Below, piece by piece: positions 38,775 to 50,100 of a stretch of DNA of 64,000 nt (its first letter is position 1; every line of letters begins with the position of its first letter). The stretch is taken from positions 1 through 64,000 of the forward strand of contig NZ_JABEQN010000003.1 in the NCBI RefSeq assembly GCF_014174165.1, given 5' to 3'. Under the pieces are notes generated by a model. The model saw nothing but the letters and a program-made list of their open reading frames with translations, had not been told where the DNA came from and did no database searches. Made by a program: the position numbers and the translations under genes. The DNA is from Gluconacetobacter dulcium. GTDB lineage: Bacteria; Pseudomonadota; Alphaproteobacteria; Acetobacterales; Acetobacteraceae.

Positions 38775-41390
38775 ATGACTGAAATGACCCCCGCTTCCTA
38801 CGATTTCCGCACGGCCGAACCGCGCTGGCAGGCCGAGTGGGAGCGGGCGGGCGCCTTCGACGTGCCCGACGTGCCGCCGGCCGACCGCCCCAAATATTAC
38901 GTGCTGGAGATGTTCCCGTATCCGTCGGGGCAGCTTCATATGGGCCATGTGCGCAACTACACGCTGGGCGACGTGGTGGCGCGCTTCAAGCGGGCCAAGG
39001 GGTTTTCGGTGCTGCATCCGATGGGCTGGGATGCCTTCGGCCTGCCGGCGGAAAACGCGGCGCGGGAGCGCGGCGTGCATCCGCAGACCTGGACGCTGGA
39101 CAATATCGCCGCCATGCGCGGCACGCTGAAGCGGCTGGGCTTCTCGTTCAACTGGGACCGGGAGATCGCGACCTGCCTGCCCGAATATTACGGCAAGCAG
39201 CAGAAGCTGTTTCTGGACATGCTTCAGGGCGATCTGGTCGAGCGGCGCGAAAGCTGGGTGAACTGGGACCCGGTGGACCATACCGTGCTGGCGAACGAGC
39301 AGGTGGTGGACGGGCGCGGCTGGCGTTCGGGCGCGCTGATCGAGAAGAAGAAGCTCTCGCAATGGTTCCTGCGCATCACCAAATTCGCGCCCGACCTGCT
39401 GGAGGGGCTGTCGCATCTGCCGCGCTGGCCGGAGCGGGTTCGCGTCATGCAGGAGCGCTGGATCGGGCGTTCGGTCGGCGCGCGCGTGCGCTTCGGGCTG
39501 CATAGCCCGCCCCAGGGCTTCGATACCGACCTGGATTCGGTCGAGGTTTATACCACGCGGCCCGACACGCTGTTCGGCATGGCGTTTCTGGCCGTCGCGC
39601 CCGACCATCCGCTGGCCGCGAAGGTTGCGCGCGACAATGCGGACGCCGCCGCCTTCATTGCCGAATGCCGCCGCCTCGGGACCTCCGAGGAGGCGATCGA
39701 GAAGGCCGAGAAGCGCGGGTTCGATACCGGCCTGCGTGTGTCGCATCCGTTCATGCCCGACGAGAGCTTTCCGGTCTGGATCGCCAATTTCGTGCTGATG
39801 GATTACGGCACCGGCGCCATTTTCGGCTGTCCGTGCGGCGACCAGCGGGATCTGGATTTCGCCAACGCCTATCACCTGCCCTTCCGCCCCGTCGTTCTGC
39901 CGCCGGGCGAGGATGCATCGACCTTCGCCATCACCGCCAAGGCGTGGGACGGTGACGGCACGATGATCAATTCCGGCTTTCTGGACGGGCTGGACACCAG
40001 GGCGGCGCGGGCTGGGGCCATCAGCCGCCTGGAAGGGCTGGGCGTCGGCCGGGGGGTCGAGAACTGGCGGCTGCGGGACTGGGGCATTTCGCGCCAGCGC
40101 TACTGGGGCTGCCCGATTCCGGTCATTCATTGCGCCGCCTGCGGCCCGGTGCCGGTGCCCGACGACCAGTTGCCCGTTACCCTGCCCGAGGATGTGACGT
40201 TCGACCGGCCGGGCAATCCGCTGGACCATCATCCGACCTGGAAGCATGTCGCCTGCCCGCGCTGCGGCGCCGACGCCACGCGCGAGACCGACACGTTCGA
40301 TACCTTCGTGGACAGTTCGTGGTATTTCGCCCGCTTTACCGCCCCGCACGCGGCCGCGCCGACCGTGCGCCCGGCGGCGGATGGCTGGCTGCCGGTCGAC
40401 CAGTATATCGGCGGGATCGAGCATGCGATCCTGCATCTGCTCTATGCCCGTTTCTTCACGCGGGCGATGCGGGAGACGGGGCATCTGGGGCTGGACGAGC
40501 CGTTCGACGGTCTGTTCACCCAGGGGATGGTCAATCACGAAAGCTATCGCGATACCGACGGGCTGTGGCTGTATCCCGAAGAGGTCGAGCGGCGCGGCGA
40601 TGGCGCGGTGCATCGGGAAACCGGTGCGCCGGTGACGATCGGCCGCGTTGAGAAGATGTCCAAATCCAAGCGCAATACCGTGGCGCCGGTGGCGATCATC
40701 GAGCGGTTCGGGGCCGATACCGCGCGCTGGTTCGTGCTGTCGGACAGCCCGCCGGAACGCGACATGGAGTGGACCGAGGCCGGCGTGGCCGGTGCGGCGC
40801 GCTTCCTGCAACGGCTCTATCGCGTGGTGCGGATCGTGGCCGAGACCGTTCCGGCCGCCGCTGCCCCGGAGGCGGTGCTCTCTGAAGCCGCCGACACGCT
40901 GCGTCGTGCCACCCACCGCGCCATCGCGGCCGTGAGCGAGGCGCTGGAAGGCTTCGCGATCAACGTGGCGGTGGCGCGTCTGCATGAGCTGACCTCCGCC
41001 CTGGCGGACGCCGAGCGCGCGGCCGACGATGCCGGCATGGCGTATGCCCGGCGCGAGGCCGCGCTGAGCCTGTGCCTGCTGGCCGCGCCGATGGTGCCCC
41101 ATCAGGCGGAAGAGATGCTGGCCCTGCTGGAGCCCGGCCAGGCGCCGGCCGTCGATCGTCCGTGGCCGGTGGCCGAGCCGGAATTGCTGGTGGCGCGCGA
41201 ACTGACCATCGCGGTCCAGATCATGGGCAAGCTGCGTGGGACCGTGGCCGCGCCGCCCGATGCGCCGGCCGAGACGGTGATCGCTCTGGCGGAAAACGAG
41301 CCCAATGTGGCGCGGCTGCTGGAGGGCAAGCGCATCGTCAAGCGCATTCATGTGCCCAACCGCATCGTCAATTTCGTGATCGCGGGCTGA
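38775..41390 (+). CDS. leuS: Leucyl-tRNA synthetase
   Basis: Class I synthetase, 871 residues from ATG 38775 (a GTG upstream at 38742 is in frame). HIGH motif in [15 protein letters not shown], the CP1 editing domain with [20 protein letters not shown], the zinc-type segment around [16 protein letters not shown], and the KMSKS loop [12 protein letters not shown]. Complete, no anomalies. Followed 4 nt later by lptE. Confidence 0.96.
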   Translation: MTEMTPASYDFRTAEPRWQAEWERAGAFDVPDVPPADRPKYYVLEMFPYPSGQLHMGHVRNYTLGDVVARFKRAKGFSVLHPMGWDAFGLPAENAARERGVHPQTWTLDNIAAMRGTLKRLGFSFNWDREIATCLPEYYGKQQKLFLDMLQGDLVERRESWVNWDPVDHTVLANEQVVDGRGWRSGALIEKKKLSQWFLRITKFAPDLLEGLSHLPRWPERVRVMQERWIGRSVGARVRFGLHSPPQGFDTDLDSVEVYTTRPDTLFGMAFLAVAPDHPLAAKVARDNADAAAFIAECRRLGTSEEAIEKAEKRGFDTGLRVSHPFMPDESFPVWIANFVLMDYGTGAIFGCPCGDQRDLDFANAYHLPFRPVVLPPGEDASTFAITAKAWDGDGTMINSGFLDGLDTRAARAGAISRLEGLGVGRGVENWRLRDWGISRQRYWGCPIPVIHCAACGPVPVPDDQLPVTLPEDVTFDRPGNPLDHHPTWKHVACPRCGADATRETDTFDTFVDSSWYFARFTAPHAAAPTVRPAADGWLPVDQYIGGIEHAILHLLYARFFTRAMRETGHLGLDEPFDGLFTQGMVNHESYRDTDGLWLYPEEVERRGDGAVHRETGAPVTIGRVEKMSKSKRNTVAPVAIIERFGADTARWFVLSDSPPERDMEWTEAGVAGAARFLQRLYRVVRIVAETVPAAAAPEAVLSEAADTLRRATHRAIAAVSEALEGFAINVAVARLHELTSALADAERAADDAGMAYARREAALSLCLLAAPMVPHQAEEMLALLEPGQAPAVDRPWPVAEPELLVARELTIAVQIMGKLRGTVAAPPDAPAETVIALAENEPNVARLLEGKRIVKRIHVPNRIVNFVIAG

Positions 41391-41394
41391 TCGG

Positions 41395-42144
41395 ATGCCG
41401 CATCTGCCCCGTCCCGACGCGCTCCGTTCGTCTCGCCCGCTGCGCCGGGCGGTGCTGATGGCCATGGTGACGATGCTGGGCGGGTGCGGCTTTCAGCCCC
41501 TGTATGGGTCGCCGGCCGGCAGCGCTGCCGCGGGCGGGACGATCCCCGACCAGTTGCGCCAGATTTACGTGGCCAGCATCCCTGAACGGTACGGGCAGGA
41601 ATTGCGGCTGTTCCTGCAACAGAACCTGGCCGGAGCCGAGCAGGAAGACCCGAACGGCTATACGCTGCGCGTCAATTCCTATGTGATGAACGAAGCGATC
41701 GACATCCATTCGGACAACACGACCGGCCGGACCCGCGCCACCGCCCACGCGCACTGGATGCTCTATACCGTCGCGCCCACCCCGATGCTGGTGACCCAGG
41801 GCGATACCCAGGTCATGGACGGCGAAAACGAGACGTTCGAGCAGTATTTCGCCCAGAACCTGAACCAGACCGCGCTGGCGCGCCGGGTGGCCCAGGCGGT
41901 CGCCGACCGGATTACCCAGCAGCTTGCGATCTGGTTCAAGACCCACGCCGCCCCCGCCCAGCGGACGGTGATGCCGCAGGCGACCTATGTCGACCCGAAC
42001 GTGATGCCCAATTCCAGCACCGAAATCCCGCGTCAGTCGGTCGGTGAAGACGGTCTGCCGGGCATGGCTATCGGCCGGTCCTCGCCCGATCCGTCCGGCA
42101 CGGCGGGCGGCGATCCGGGCAACGGAACAGTCAACAGCCAGTGA
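41395..42144 (+). CDS. lptE: LPS-assembly lipoprotein LptE
   Basis: 249 residues, signal RRAVLMAMVTMLGGC with lipobox LGGC, then GFQPLYGSP, the usual start of alphaproteobacterial LptE. LptE plugs the LptD barrel in the outer membrane. The last 55 residues are a Pro/Ser/Gly-rich tail beyond the usual domain. Positioned between leuS and holA, the conserved alphaproteobacterial order, and overlapping holA by 4 nt. Confidence 0.9.
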   Translation: MPHLPRPDALRSSRPLRRAVLMAMVTMLGGCGFQPLYGSPAGSAAAGGTIPDQLRQIYVASIPERYGQELRLFLQQNLAGAEQEDPNGYTLRVNSYVMNEAIDIHSDNTTGRTRATAHAHWMLYTVAPTPMLVTQGDTQVMDGENETFEQYFAQNLNQTALARRVAQAVADRITQQLAIWFKTHAAPAQRTVMPQATYVDPNVMPNSSTEIPRQSVGEDGLPGMAIGRSSPDPSGTAGGDPGNGTVNSQ

Positions 42145-43157
42145 AGATCGACGCGCGCTCGGTCGCCAGGGTCCTGCGCGAGCCCGGCGCGCTCAGGGCC
42201 ATTCTGCTGCATGGCGAGGATACCGGGCTGATTCGCGAGCGCGCCCGCCAGGCCGCGACCGCCATTGCCCCGCAACTGGACGACCCCTTTCGCGTCGCGG
42301 TGCTGGACCGGGATGCGGCGGAGCGGCTGGAAGAGGAAATCTTCTCTCTTTCCCTCAGCGGCGGGCGGCGGGTCGTCTGGGTGCGCGACGGGGGGGACAG
42401 TCTGACGGCGCCGTTGAAGGCCAGCCTGGCCCGCGAGTCCGATACGCTGGTCATCATCGAAGCTCCCGGCCTTGCCAGTCGCTCGCGCCTGCGCGCGCTG
42501 GTCGAAGCCCAGGCCGGTTGCGCGGCCATCGGCTGTTATCCCGAGGAAGGCCGGGCGCTGGAAGGCACGATTCGCCAGAGCCTTGGGGAAGAGGAGATCC
42601 GCATCGACGCCGATGCGCTGGCGTGGTTCGCCGGGTTGCTGGGGCCGGATCGGGCCGCGATGCGGGGCGAGGTTGAGAAACTGGCGCTCTATGCCGGGCG
42701 GGGCGGGCATCTGACGCTGGACGATGTGCGTACCTGCATCGGCGATGCCGCCGGCGTGTCGCTGGAAGATGCGGCCTATGCCGCCACCGCCGGCGATCGG
42801 GCCGGCGCCGATACCGCGATCGAGCGGGCGCTGGCCGAAGGCACCAGTCCGATCGCCGTTGCGCGGGCGTTGCTGTCGCACCTGCACCGGCTGAGGCGCG
42901 CGCGGATCGCGATGGATTCGGGGCAGAGCCGGGCGGATGCGATGCGGGGATTGCGGCCGCCCGTGTTCTTCAAGCGGACCGAATCCTTTGGCCAGGCGTT
43001 GTCGCTCTGGAGCGCCGAGCGTCTGATGGATGCCGCCGAGCAGACCCAGGCGCTGGAGAAGGACTGCAAGCAGACCGGGTCGCCCGACCTGGCATTGTGC
43101 CGCCGGCATATCGCGCGGCTGGCCGCGACCGCTTCGATGCTGCGCCGCGACCGCTGA
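42141..43157 (+). CDS. holA: DNA polymerase III subunit delta
   Basis: Clamp-loader subunit, 338 residues from GTG 42141, whose first bases overlap the lptE stop (GTGA). Family blocks: ILLHGEDTGLIRERARQAA (remnant P-loop region), SLSLSGGRRVVWVRDG, LGPDRAAMRGEVEKLALYAG and the C-terminal SPDLALCRRHIARLA. Identity also rests on the leuS-lptE-holA order. Confidence 0.93.
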   Translation: MKIDARSVARVLREPGALRAILLHGEDTGLIRERARQAATAIAPQLDDPFRVAVLDRDAAERLEEEIFSLSLSGGRRVVWVRDGGDSLTAPLKASLARESDTLVIIEAPGLASRSRLRALVEAQAGCAAIGCYPEEGRALEGTIRQSLGEEEIRIDADALAWFAGLLGPDRAAMRGEVEKLALYAGRGGHLTLDDVRTCIGDAAGVSLEDAAYAATAGDRAGADTAIERALAEGTSPIAVARALLSHLHRLRRARIAMDSGQSRADAMRGLRPPVFFKRTESFGQALSLWSAERLMDAAEQTQALEKDCKQTGSPDLALCRRHIARLAATASMLRRDR

Positions 43158-43220
43158 CGCGCCTTCCGGCCGCGGGGGCGCTTGCCCGAATCCCTGTGCT
43201 CGGCTAGAAGCAGAGCGTGT

Positions 43221-43525
43221 GTCCGCGTAGCTCAGCAGGATAGAGCACAGGATTCCTGGTTTTCAAATTGGGCGTCATGGCGGGAAACCTCATGACGGAT
43301 CCGCTCAAATTCGGGGAACGCTCTGACACCGTGTGTCGTGCCGATCCCGAGCCAAGCCCGGTCCTGCCGGGAAGGTGTAGAGACTGGACGGGCGGCACCT
43401 GTCGGCCTTCGGGCTTAGGGTGAAGGGACAGTCCAGACCACGAACGCCATTTTCGGATGGCGGCGGTGAAAGCCGAAGTGGGATGAATCCTGGGGCCGTG
43501 GGTTCGAATCCCGCCGCGGACACCA
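43221..43525 (+). tRNA. tRNA-Arg(CCU) split by a group I intron
   Basis: The exons are 43221-43257 and 43486-43525, 77 nt when joined, with CCA encoded. The acceptor stem GTCCGCG/CGCGGAC pairs perfectly and the D-arm is GCTC-AGCAGGATA-GAGC. The anticodon stem CAGGA/TCCTG forms only after removing 43258-43485 and frames the loop TTCCTAA (anticodon CCT), and the T-arm is GTGGG-TTCGAAT-CCCGC. The discriminator is A. The break lies immediately after the third anticodon base. It is 63 nt downstream of holA, same strand. Confidence 0.93.
43258..43485 (+). mobile_element. Group I intron (228 nt, no ORF) in the tRNA-Arg(CCU) anticodon loop
   Basis: It follows the rules for group I introns: the 5' exon ends in U, the intron ends in G (43485). 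An internal guide sequence ATTGGG at 43267-43272 is complementary to the ligated exons CCT-AAT, with the expected G-U wobble at the splice site (P1 plus P10). CTGGAC (43384-43389) within GTAGAGACTGGACGG and GTCCAG (43431-43436) can form P7. Insertion after CCU matches the known tRNA-Arg(CCU) intron of Agrobacterium. Subclass (probably IC3) is recalled, not computed. Confidence 0.88.
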
Positions 43526-44181
43526 TCATTGCGCCGGGATGCGTTTCACGCTCCCTGCCCCGCTTTCCGGGCATGTCTGGTGAGTGGGACACTGATATGT
43601 CTTTTGCGCACATGCATGGAGCATGGGTCGTTTCGACCCCGAACCGCCGGAAGACATAAAAAGAACACAGACATAAAGAATTTATACTTGAAGAGCCCGG
43701 TGGATGGCTGGTCGGCGGGCCTGCTCGTTGGCATCGGCGGCGCTGTCGGAGACGAGAATTACAGTGATCGCCGGAGGGCCGGCCAGACGATGCCTGACTG
43801 TCGTAAAGCGTTGCATGGCTGCCAATCGCCGGGAATGGGCAGCAAAATGCTGGCGCCTCCGGCCAGGCGGGATGCCGGGACGCGCGCCGCTCCTGTCAGG
43901 CAGGCATGGCAGATGCCGGTTCGATAGGCGAGGATGTGATTAAAATTTAGGCATAACGCGACAGCCGGCAGCGGCTGAAAATCTGAAGTTCGTATTCCGC
44001 CATATACTTACAGCATAAGGCCATTGCCTGTTCCGGCGTTGACGCCTTGTTTACGGGTTTACGGGCGAGGGAAGCACATGAAACGAGCGGAACTATTTTT
44101 TCAACGCCGATATGGCTTTTCCCCCCGACCCGACCGCGTTACATCGTAATCCGATCATCGCATTGGGACACATATCTCTTC
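43526..44181. other. Intergenic region upstream of the PKS gene
   Basis: 656 bases with no recognisable gene apart from a 23-codon leader-like frame (44078-44149). Two low-GC patches, 43655-43695 and 43935-44000 (for example ATTAAAATTTAGGCATAAC), stand out and are likely promoter regions for the PKS operon. GC and codon structure differ from the leuS-holA block, so this marks the border between core and accessory DNA. Confidence 0.4.
44078..44149 (+). CDS. Possible 23-residue leader peptide upstream of the PKS
   Basis: ATG at 44078 with GAGGGAAG 4-5 nt upstream, the best ribosome binding site in the region, begins MKRAELFFQRR and stops at 44147-44149, 33 nt before the PKS ATG. The PKS itself has no obvious ribosome binding site, so translation of this short frame could deliver ribosomes to it. 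It has no recognised motif. It could equally be chance. Confidence 0.3.
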   Translation: MKRAELFFQRRYGFSPRPDRVTS

Positions 44182-47100
44182 ATGCATAACAGTTCGACGT
44201 CCGAGCCCAAGACCACTACTCGGGATGAGCCCATCGCCATCGTTGGCGCATCCTGCCGCCTTCCCGGGGCGCCGGACGTTACCAGCCTGTGGCAGCTGCT
44301 GGACGAGGAACGCGAAAGCGTGCGGCCGATCCCGGAGAATCGCTTTCCATTAAGGGATTACTGGCATCCTCGTCGCGGCGAGACCGGCAAGTTCTATGCC
44401 ACCCGTGCCTCGACCCTGGACGAGATCGAACTGTTCGATGCCGCCTTTTTCGGCATTTCGGCCCGCGAGGCCCGGCAGATGGACCCGCAGCAGCGACTGT
44501 TGCTGGAACTGGCCTGGGAAGCCCTGGAAGATGCCGGCACGACGGCGGAGCGCATCGCGTCGGCCGGTGTGTATGTCGGCGCGTCGGGCCTGGAATATGC
44601 CAATCTGCGCCTGACCGACCCGTCGTCGGGCAACGCCTATTTCATGCCCGGCAACACGCTGAGCATCTTCTCCAATCGCGTGTCGTACGCGCTGGGGCTG
44701 CATGGGCCGAGCATGACCATCGATACGGCGTGCTCGTCGTCGCTGTTCGCCCTGCATGAGGCTTGCGAGGATCTCCGCGCGGGCCGCACGGACGTGGCGC
44801 TGGTCGGCGGTGTGAGCATGCTGCTGACGCCCTATCCCTTCATCGGCTTCTGCGCGGCCAGCATGCTGTCCCCGACCGGGCGTTGCCATGCCTTCAGTGC
44901 CGATGCCGATGGCTATGTCCGTGGCGAGGGCGGCGTCATGCTGCTGCTCAAGCCGCTGTCGGCGGCGCGGCGGGATGGCGACGATATCCGCGCGGTGATC
45001 ATGGCCAGCGGGATCAATGCCGATGGGCGGACGCCCGGCCTGACCTTCCCCAGTGCCCAGGCCCAGGCCGATCTGTTGCGCGAGGTTTATGATCGGGCCG
45101 GTGTCTCGCCGGATCAGGTCGCCTTCGTGGAGGCCCACGGCACCGGCACCCAGGCGGGAGATCCGGTCGAGACGACGGCGCTGGGCAAGGCCCTGGGCCA
45201 GTTGCGCGCCACGGCGCTGCCGATCGGCTCGATCAAGACCAATCTCGGCCATCTGGAACCGGCATCGGGCCTGGTCAGCATGTTGAAGGCCATGCTTGCG
45301 CTCCAGAACCGGCGCCTGCCCGCCTCGCTGCATTGCGCGAACCCGAACCCGGCCATTCCCTTCGCCGAGCTTAATCTGGAAGTCGTCACCGAGGCGCGTC
45401 CGCTTGACGATGGCCCGCTGATTGCCGGTGTCAATAATTTCGGTTTCGGCGGCGCCAATGCCCATGTGGTTCTGGCCAGCGCGCCGATCGAACCGGCAGA
45501 CGCGCCGGCCGCCGCGCCGGCGTCGGACGATGCCGTGCCGTTGCTGCTGTCCGCGCGTTCCGAGGCTGGTCTGGCCAGTCTTGCGCGGGTCTGGTCCACG
45601 CGGACCTGGACCGATTCCGAACTGCGCGGCGTGGCGACGCGACGTGCCCACCTGCCGCATCGTCTGGGCGTTCCCGGTGGGGACGCGGCGGAGATGCGCG
45701 CGGCGCTGGCGACGTGGGTGGAGACCCGCGCCCAGGCCGATGTCGTCACCGGGCAGGCCCTTGCGCAGGCGCGCACCGTCTTTGTCTTTTCCGGCAATGG
45801 CAGCCAGTTCTCGGGCATGGGGCGGGATCTGCTGGAGATCAGCCCCGTTTTCGCCGCCGGGGTGGCGGAGGCGGATGTGGCATTGCGTCCGCATCTCGGC
45901 TGGTCGGTTCTGGAGGCGATGCGCTCGGGCGACTGGTCGGCCGATCCGGCCGATGTCGCCCAGCCGATGCTGTTTGCGTTCCAGATCGGCGTTCTGCGCG
46001 GGTTGGAACGGCAGGGACTCAAGGCCGATATCATCGTTGGCCATAGCGTCGGGGAAATCGCGGCCGGGGTGCATGCCGGCATGCTGGAGATGGACGAGGC
46101 CGCGCGCATCGTTGCGCTGCGCAGCCGCCATCAGGCCACCGCGCCCGGTGGGGGCATGATCGCGCTCCATGGCGATGCCGAGGAGGCGCGGCGGCTGCTG
46201 GCCGAAGCCGGGCCGACGCTGGAGATTGCGGCCTTCAACGCACCCAACGCGCTGGCGGTGGCCGGCGAGGCCGAGGCGCTGGACCGACTGGAAGCGGCGA
46301 AGGGCAGTTCGTCGCTGCTGATCCACCGCCTGAAGGTGGGGTATGCGTATCATAGCAGCCATATGGACCGGATTGCCGAGGCGCTGATCCGCGATCTGGG
46401 TGCGATTACCGCACGCCAGCCCGAGCGGCTGATGATCTCGACCGTGACCAGCCAGCCTTTCACGGTCCTGCCCGATGCCGATTACTGGTGGCGGAATGTC
46501 CGCGCGCCGGTGCTGTTTGCGGAATCGGTGCGTCAGGCGGCGGCCGAAGGGGGCTCGGTCTTTATCGAGATCAGCCCTCGTCCGGTGCTACAGCATTATC
46601 TGCGCGACATTCTGCGGGGTGGCGATACGCAGTCGCGCGTGATGCCGGCGGTGCCGGCCAAGATTACGACCGATCCGTTCCCGCGCACCGCGCTGGCATG
46701 TTTCGCGGCGGGTTGCGACATTCTGTCCGCGGCGCATTTCGCGGGGCCGGCGCATGTGCGGGGCCTGCCCGGCGTGCAGTGGCAGCGCGAGCGGCATTGG
46801 TACGAACCGACCGAGGAAGCGCTGGCCGTGCTGTGGAACCAGCAGGGTACGCATCCCCTGCTGGGCGGTCATGGCAAGGCAGATGCCAGCGAATGGACCG
46901 CGCATCTGGATGGCGCGGTGCAGCCCTGGCTGGCCGACCACAAGGTGGGCGAGACGATCGTTCTGGCGGCTGCCTGCCTGATCGAATTCGCCTTTACCGC
47001 CGCGCGGGCGACGTGGCCCGAGGCCGAGATTCTGGAATTGCGCGATTTCCAGATCCTGCGTCCGGTGATCATCGAACAGACGCAGTTGCGCGAGATCCGG

Positions 47101-50100
47101 GTGCGGCTGGCGGCGGACGGCGCCGTGACCATCGACAGCCGGCCCCGGCTGTCGCACGCGGTCTGGACGCGCCATGCCACCGCGCGTGCCGGCCTGTCGC
47201 CAGTCGCGCCCGCGGCCCTGCCGACGGCCGCGACCGATACCGCCATGACCGGTGATGCGCTCTATGCCGTCGCGCGTGCCGCCGGGCTGGCCTATGGGCC
47301 GGCTTTCCGCCGTGTCGGTGCGATTTCGATGGCCGAGGGGCGGGTCGAGGCGACCTTGACGGGCGTGCCGCCGCTCGACGGGCTGACCCTGGACCCGACG
47401 GCGCTGGACGGCACCTTTCAGGCGCTGGTCGGGCTGGCGGTCAACCATGCCGATGCGGCCGAAGCGCCGCTGCCGCGCAAGTTCGGCGTGATCCGGCTGG
47501 ACCTGTCGGCCGGGCCGGCTGCTCGGGGACAGGCTGCCGTAACGACGTCCGGCCCGCGCGAAACCGAGGCCGACATCGTGATGCTGGATGCCACCGGCCG
47601 GGCCGTGCTGTCGGCGACCGGCTGCTGGTTTACCCGCATGCCGGGCGAACGGCCGGTGCCGGTGGCCGAGCGCAGTTTCCACGAGGTCTGGCTGCCGTCT
47701 CCCGTGGCGTCGGCCCCGCTCTCGGACGAGCGGTTTCTGGCGCTGCGCCCGGCCATGGAAACGCCGGTCGGCGATGCGGACGACAAGGATGCCGGGCTGC
47801 TGGCGCATACGATCCTGTCTGGGCAGACTTCGCCGGCCGGCGATGCTCCGGACGCCGCGCGGTTGTGGCAGACGCTTTTCCTCGACCTGCCGCAATGGTT
47901 GCCGGCGGCATTGCTGCTGGCGTGGATCGACGAGCGGAAGAATGCGGCGGTTGCCGCCGACGATGCCTTCCCCGACGTGGCGTTCCGGCAGTTGCTGTCC
48001 GGTCGCAGTGTGGAACTGGCGGCCGAGCAGATCGCGACCACCATCGCGGCCTATGCGCGGGACTGGCCGCAGGATCGCCCGCTGCGCGTGCTGGAACTGC
48101 ATGCCGACCGCGCCGCGCTGACGCGGCAGCTTGTTCCGCGTCTGGCAGACCTGCCGGGCCGGCTGGACTACACGATCCTGGAGCCGAACCGCGAGCGGCA
48201 GGCGCGGCTGCGGCCGAGCGTGCTGGCGCATCTGCCCGGCATCGTCATGGCCGAGACCGTGCCGGCCGGTGCGTATGACGTGCTGGTTGCCTATGCGCCC
48301 GGTCTGCACGGCCAGGTGCCGGCGGCGACGCTGGCCCATGCCGATCGGCTGGCGCCGGGCGGCCTGATCCTGGTGGTGGAAGCCGCCGAGGATGCGGGCT
48401 GGGCCACCTTGCGCGCGTTGTCGCCTGAACCGCTGCTGACGATCGGTGCCTGGCGCGACCTGCCGCACCGCCTGCGCGCGGTGGCCGAGAGCGTGCCCGC
48501 CCAGGCGCCCTTCCCGCTTGCCCTGCTGGCGGCGGTCGCGATCGACGCGGATGAATCCGAGGGTGAGGCCGTCTCGGCCGCCCCGGTGATTCGCGTGTCG
48601 CATGCTCCCGCGCAGGATGCCGGAGATGACACCGCGCGGACCGCTCAGGCGATGCTGGCGCTGGCCCGCGATGCCCGTGCCGCCGCCGAAGCCGGAGAGT
48701 GCCTGGCGATCGTGACCCGCGATGCGGCGGCCACGCCGCATGAGGCCGCGCGTGTTGCCCTGGGCCGGACGATCGCCAACGAGTTCCCTGCCCTGCGCTG
48801 TCGTCGGATCGATCTCTCTGCCGGCCTGTCGGAGACGGCGGTTGCGGCGGCGCTGGATGCCGAACGCGATGCGACCGATGACGAGCGCGAAGTGCGCTGG
48901 ACGGCGGATGGACGCTTTGTGCGCCGCCTGCGCGAGGGCCTGCCGGCCCGCGCCGCCGGCCCGCAGGGGGATGTGCGGCTGATCCAGCCCGTGCCCGGCC
49001 CGCTGGACCGGTTATGCTGGATGCCGGAACCTCGGGTCGAACCCGGTCCGCGCGACGTGGTGATCGACGTGCAGGCCAGCGGCCTGAACTATCGCGATGT
49101 GCTCTCGGCCATCGGCATGTTGCCTGACGAATTGCTGCTGGACGGTTTTGCCGGCGCCACGCTGGGCATGGAATGTGCGGGGACCGTGCTGGCGGTGGGT
49201 GCGGAGGTGACAGACCTTGCACCCGGCGACCGGGTGATGGCGCTGGCCGCCGCCGCCCATGCCAGCCGGGTGGTGACCGACCGGCGCAGCGTCTTCGCGC
49301 TGCCGGAATGGTTGTCCTTCGCGGCGGGTGCGACCATCCCGGTGACGTATCTGACCGTGCTCTATGCGCTGGAGACCGTTGGCCAGTTGCGGGCGGGCGA
49401 GACGATCCTGATCCATGGCGCGGCCGGCGGTGTCGGCCTGGCGGCCATTCAGTACGCCAGCCATGTCGGCGCGCGCATCATCGCCACCGCCGGCTCGCCC
49501 GCCAAGCGGGCGGCCCTGCGCGAACTGGGGATCGAGACCGTGCTGGACAGCCGGTCGCTGCGCTTCGGGGCCGATGTGCTGGCCGCGACCGGTGGGCTGG
49601 GCGTGGATGTGGTGCTCAATGCCCTGAGCGGCGAGGCCATGGAGCGCAGCCTGGAACTGGTGCGCCCGTTCGGCCGCTTCCTGGAACTGGGCAAGCGCGA
49701 CTTCCTGGCCAATACGCGCGTCGGTATCGGCCCGCTGCGGCAGAATGTCAGCTATCACGCGATCGACGTGGATGCGCTGGTGCGGCATCGGCCGGACCTG
49801 GTTTCGACCGTGACCGACCGCCTGCATACGCTGCTTGAGGATGGGGCGATCGGGCCGCTGCCTTATACCGCCTTCCCGGCCTCGGCCGCGACGGATGCGT
49901 TCGCGCTGATGCGGACCTCGGCGCATGTCGGCAAGATCGTGCTGACGAGGGGGCCGGTCCATGTGCCGCCCGCGCTGGATCTGCCCGCCGACCGCACCAT
50001 GCTGGTGACGGGCGGGACCGGCGGCTTCGGCGCGCGGGCCGCGCGGTGGCTCGTGACCCGTGGGGCGCGCCATCTGGTGCTGGTGAGCCGGCGCGGGCCG

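Noticed and set aside
43258-43485. Second small RNA gene or pseudo-tRNA inside the tRNA region
   Set aside because: The segment is fully explained as the group I intron; no second cloverleaf is present.
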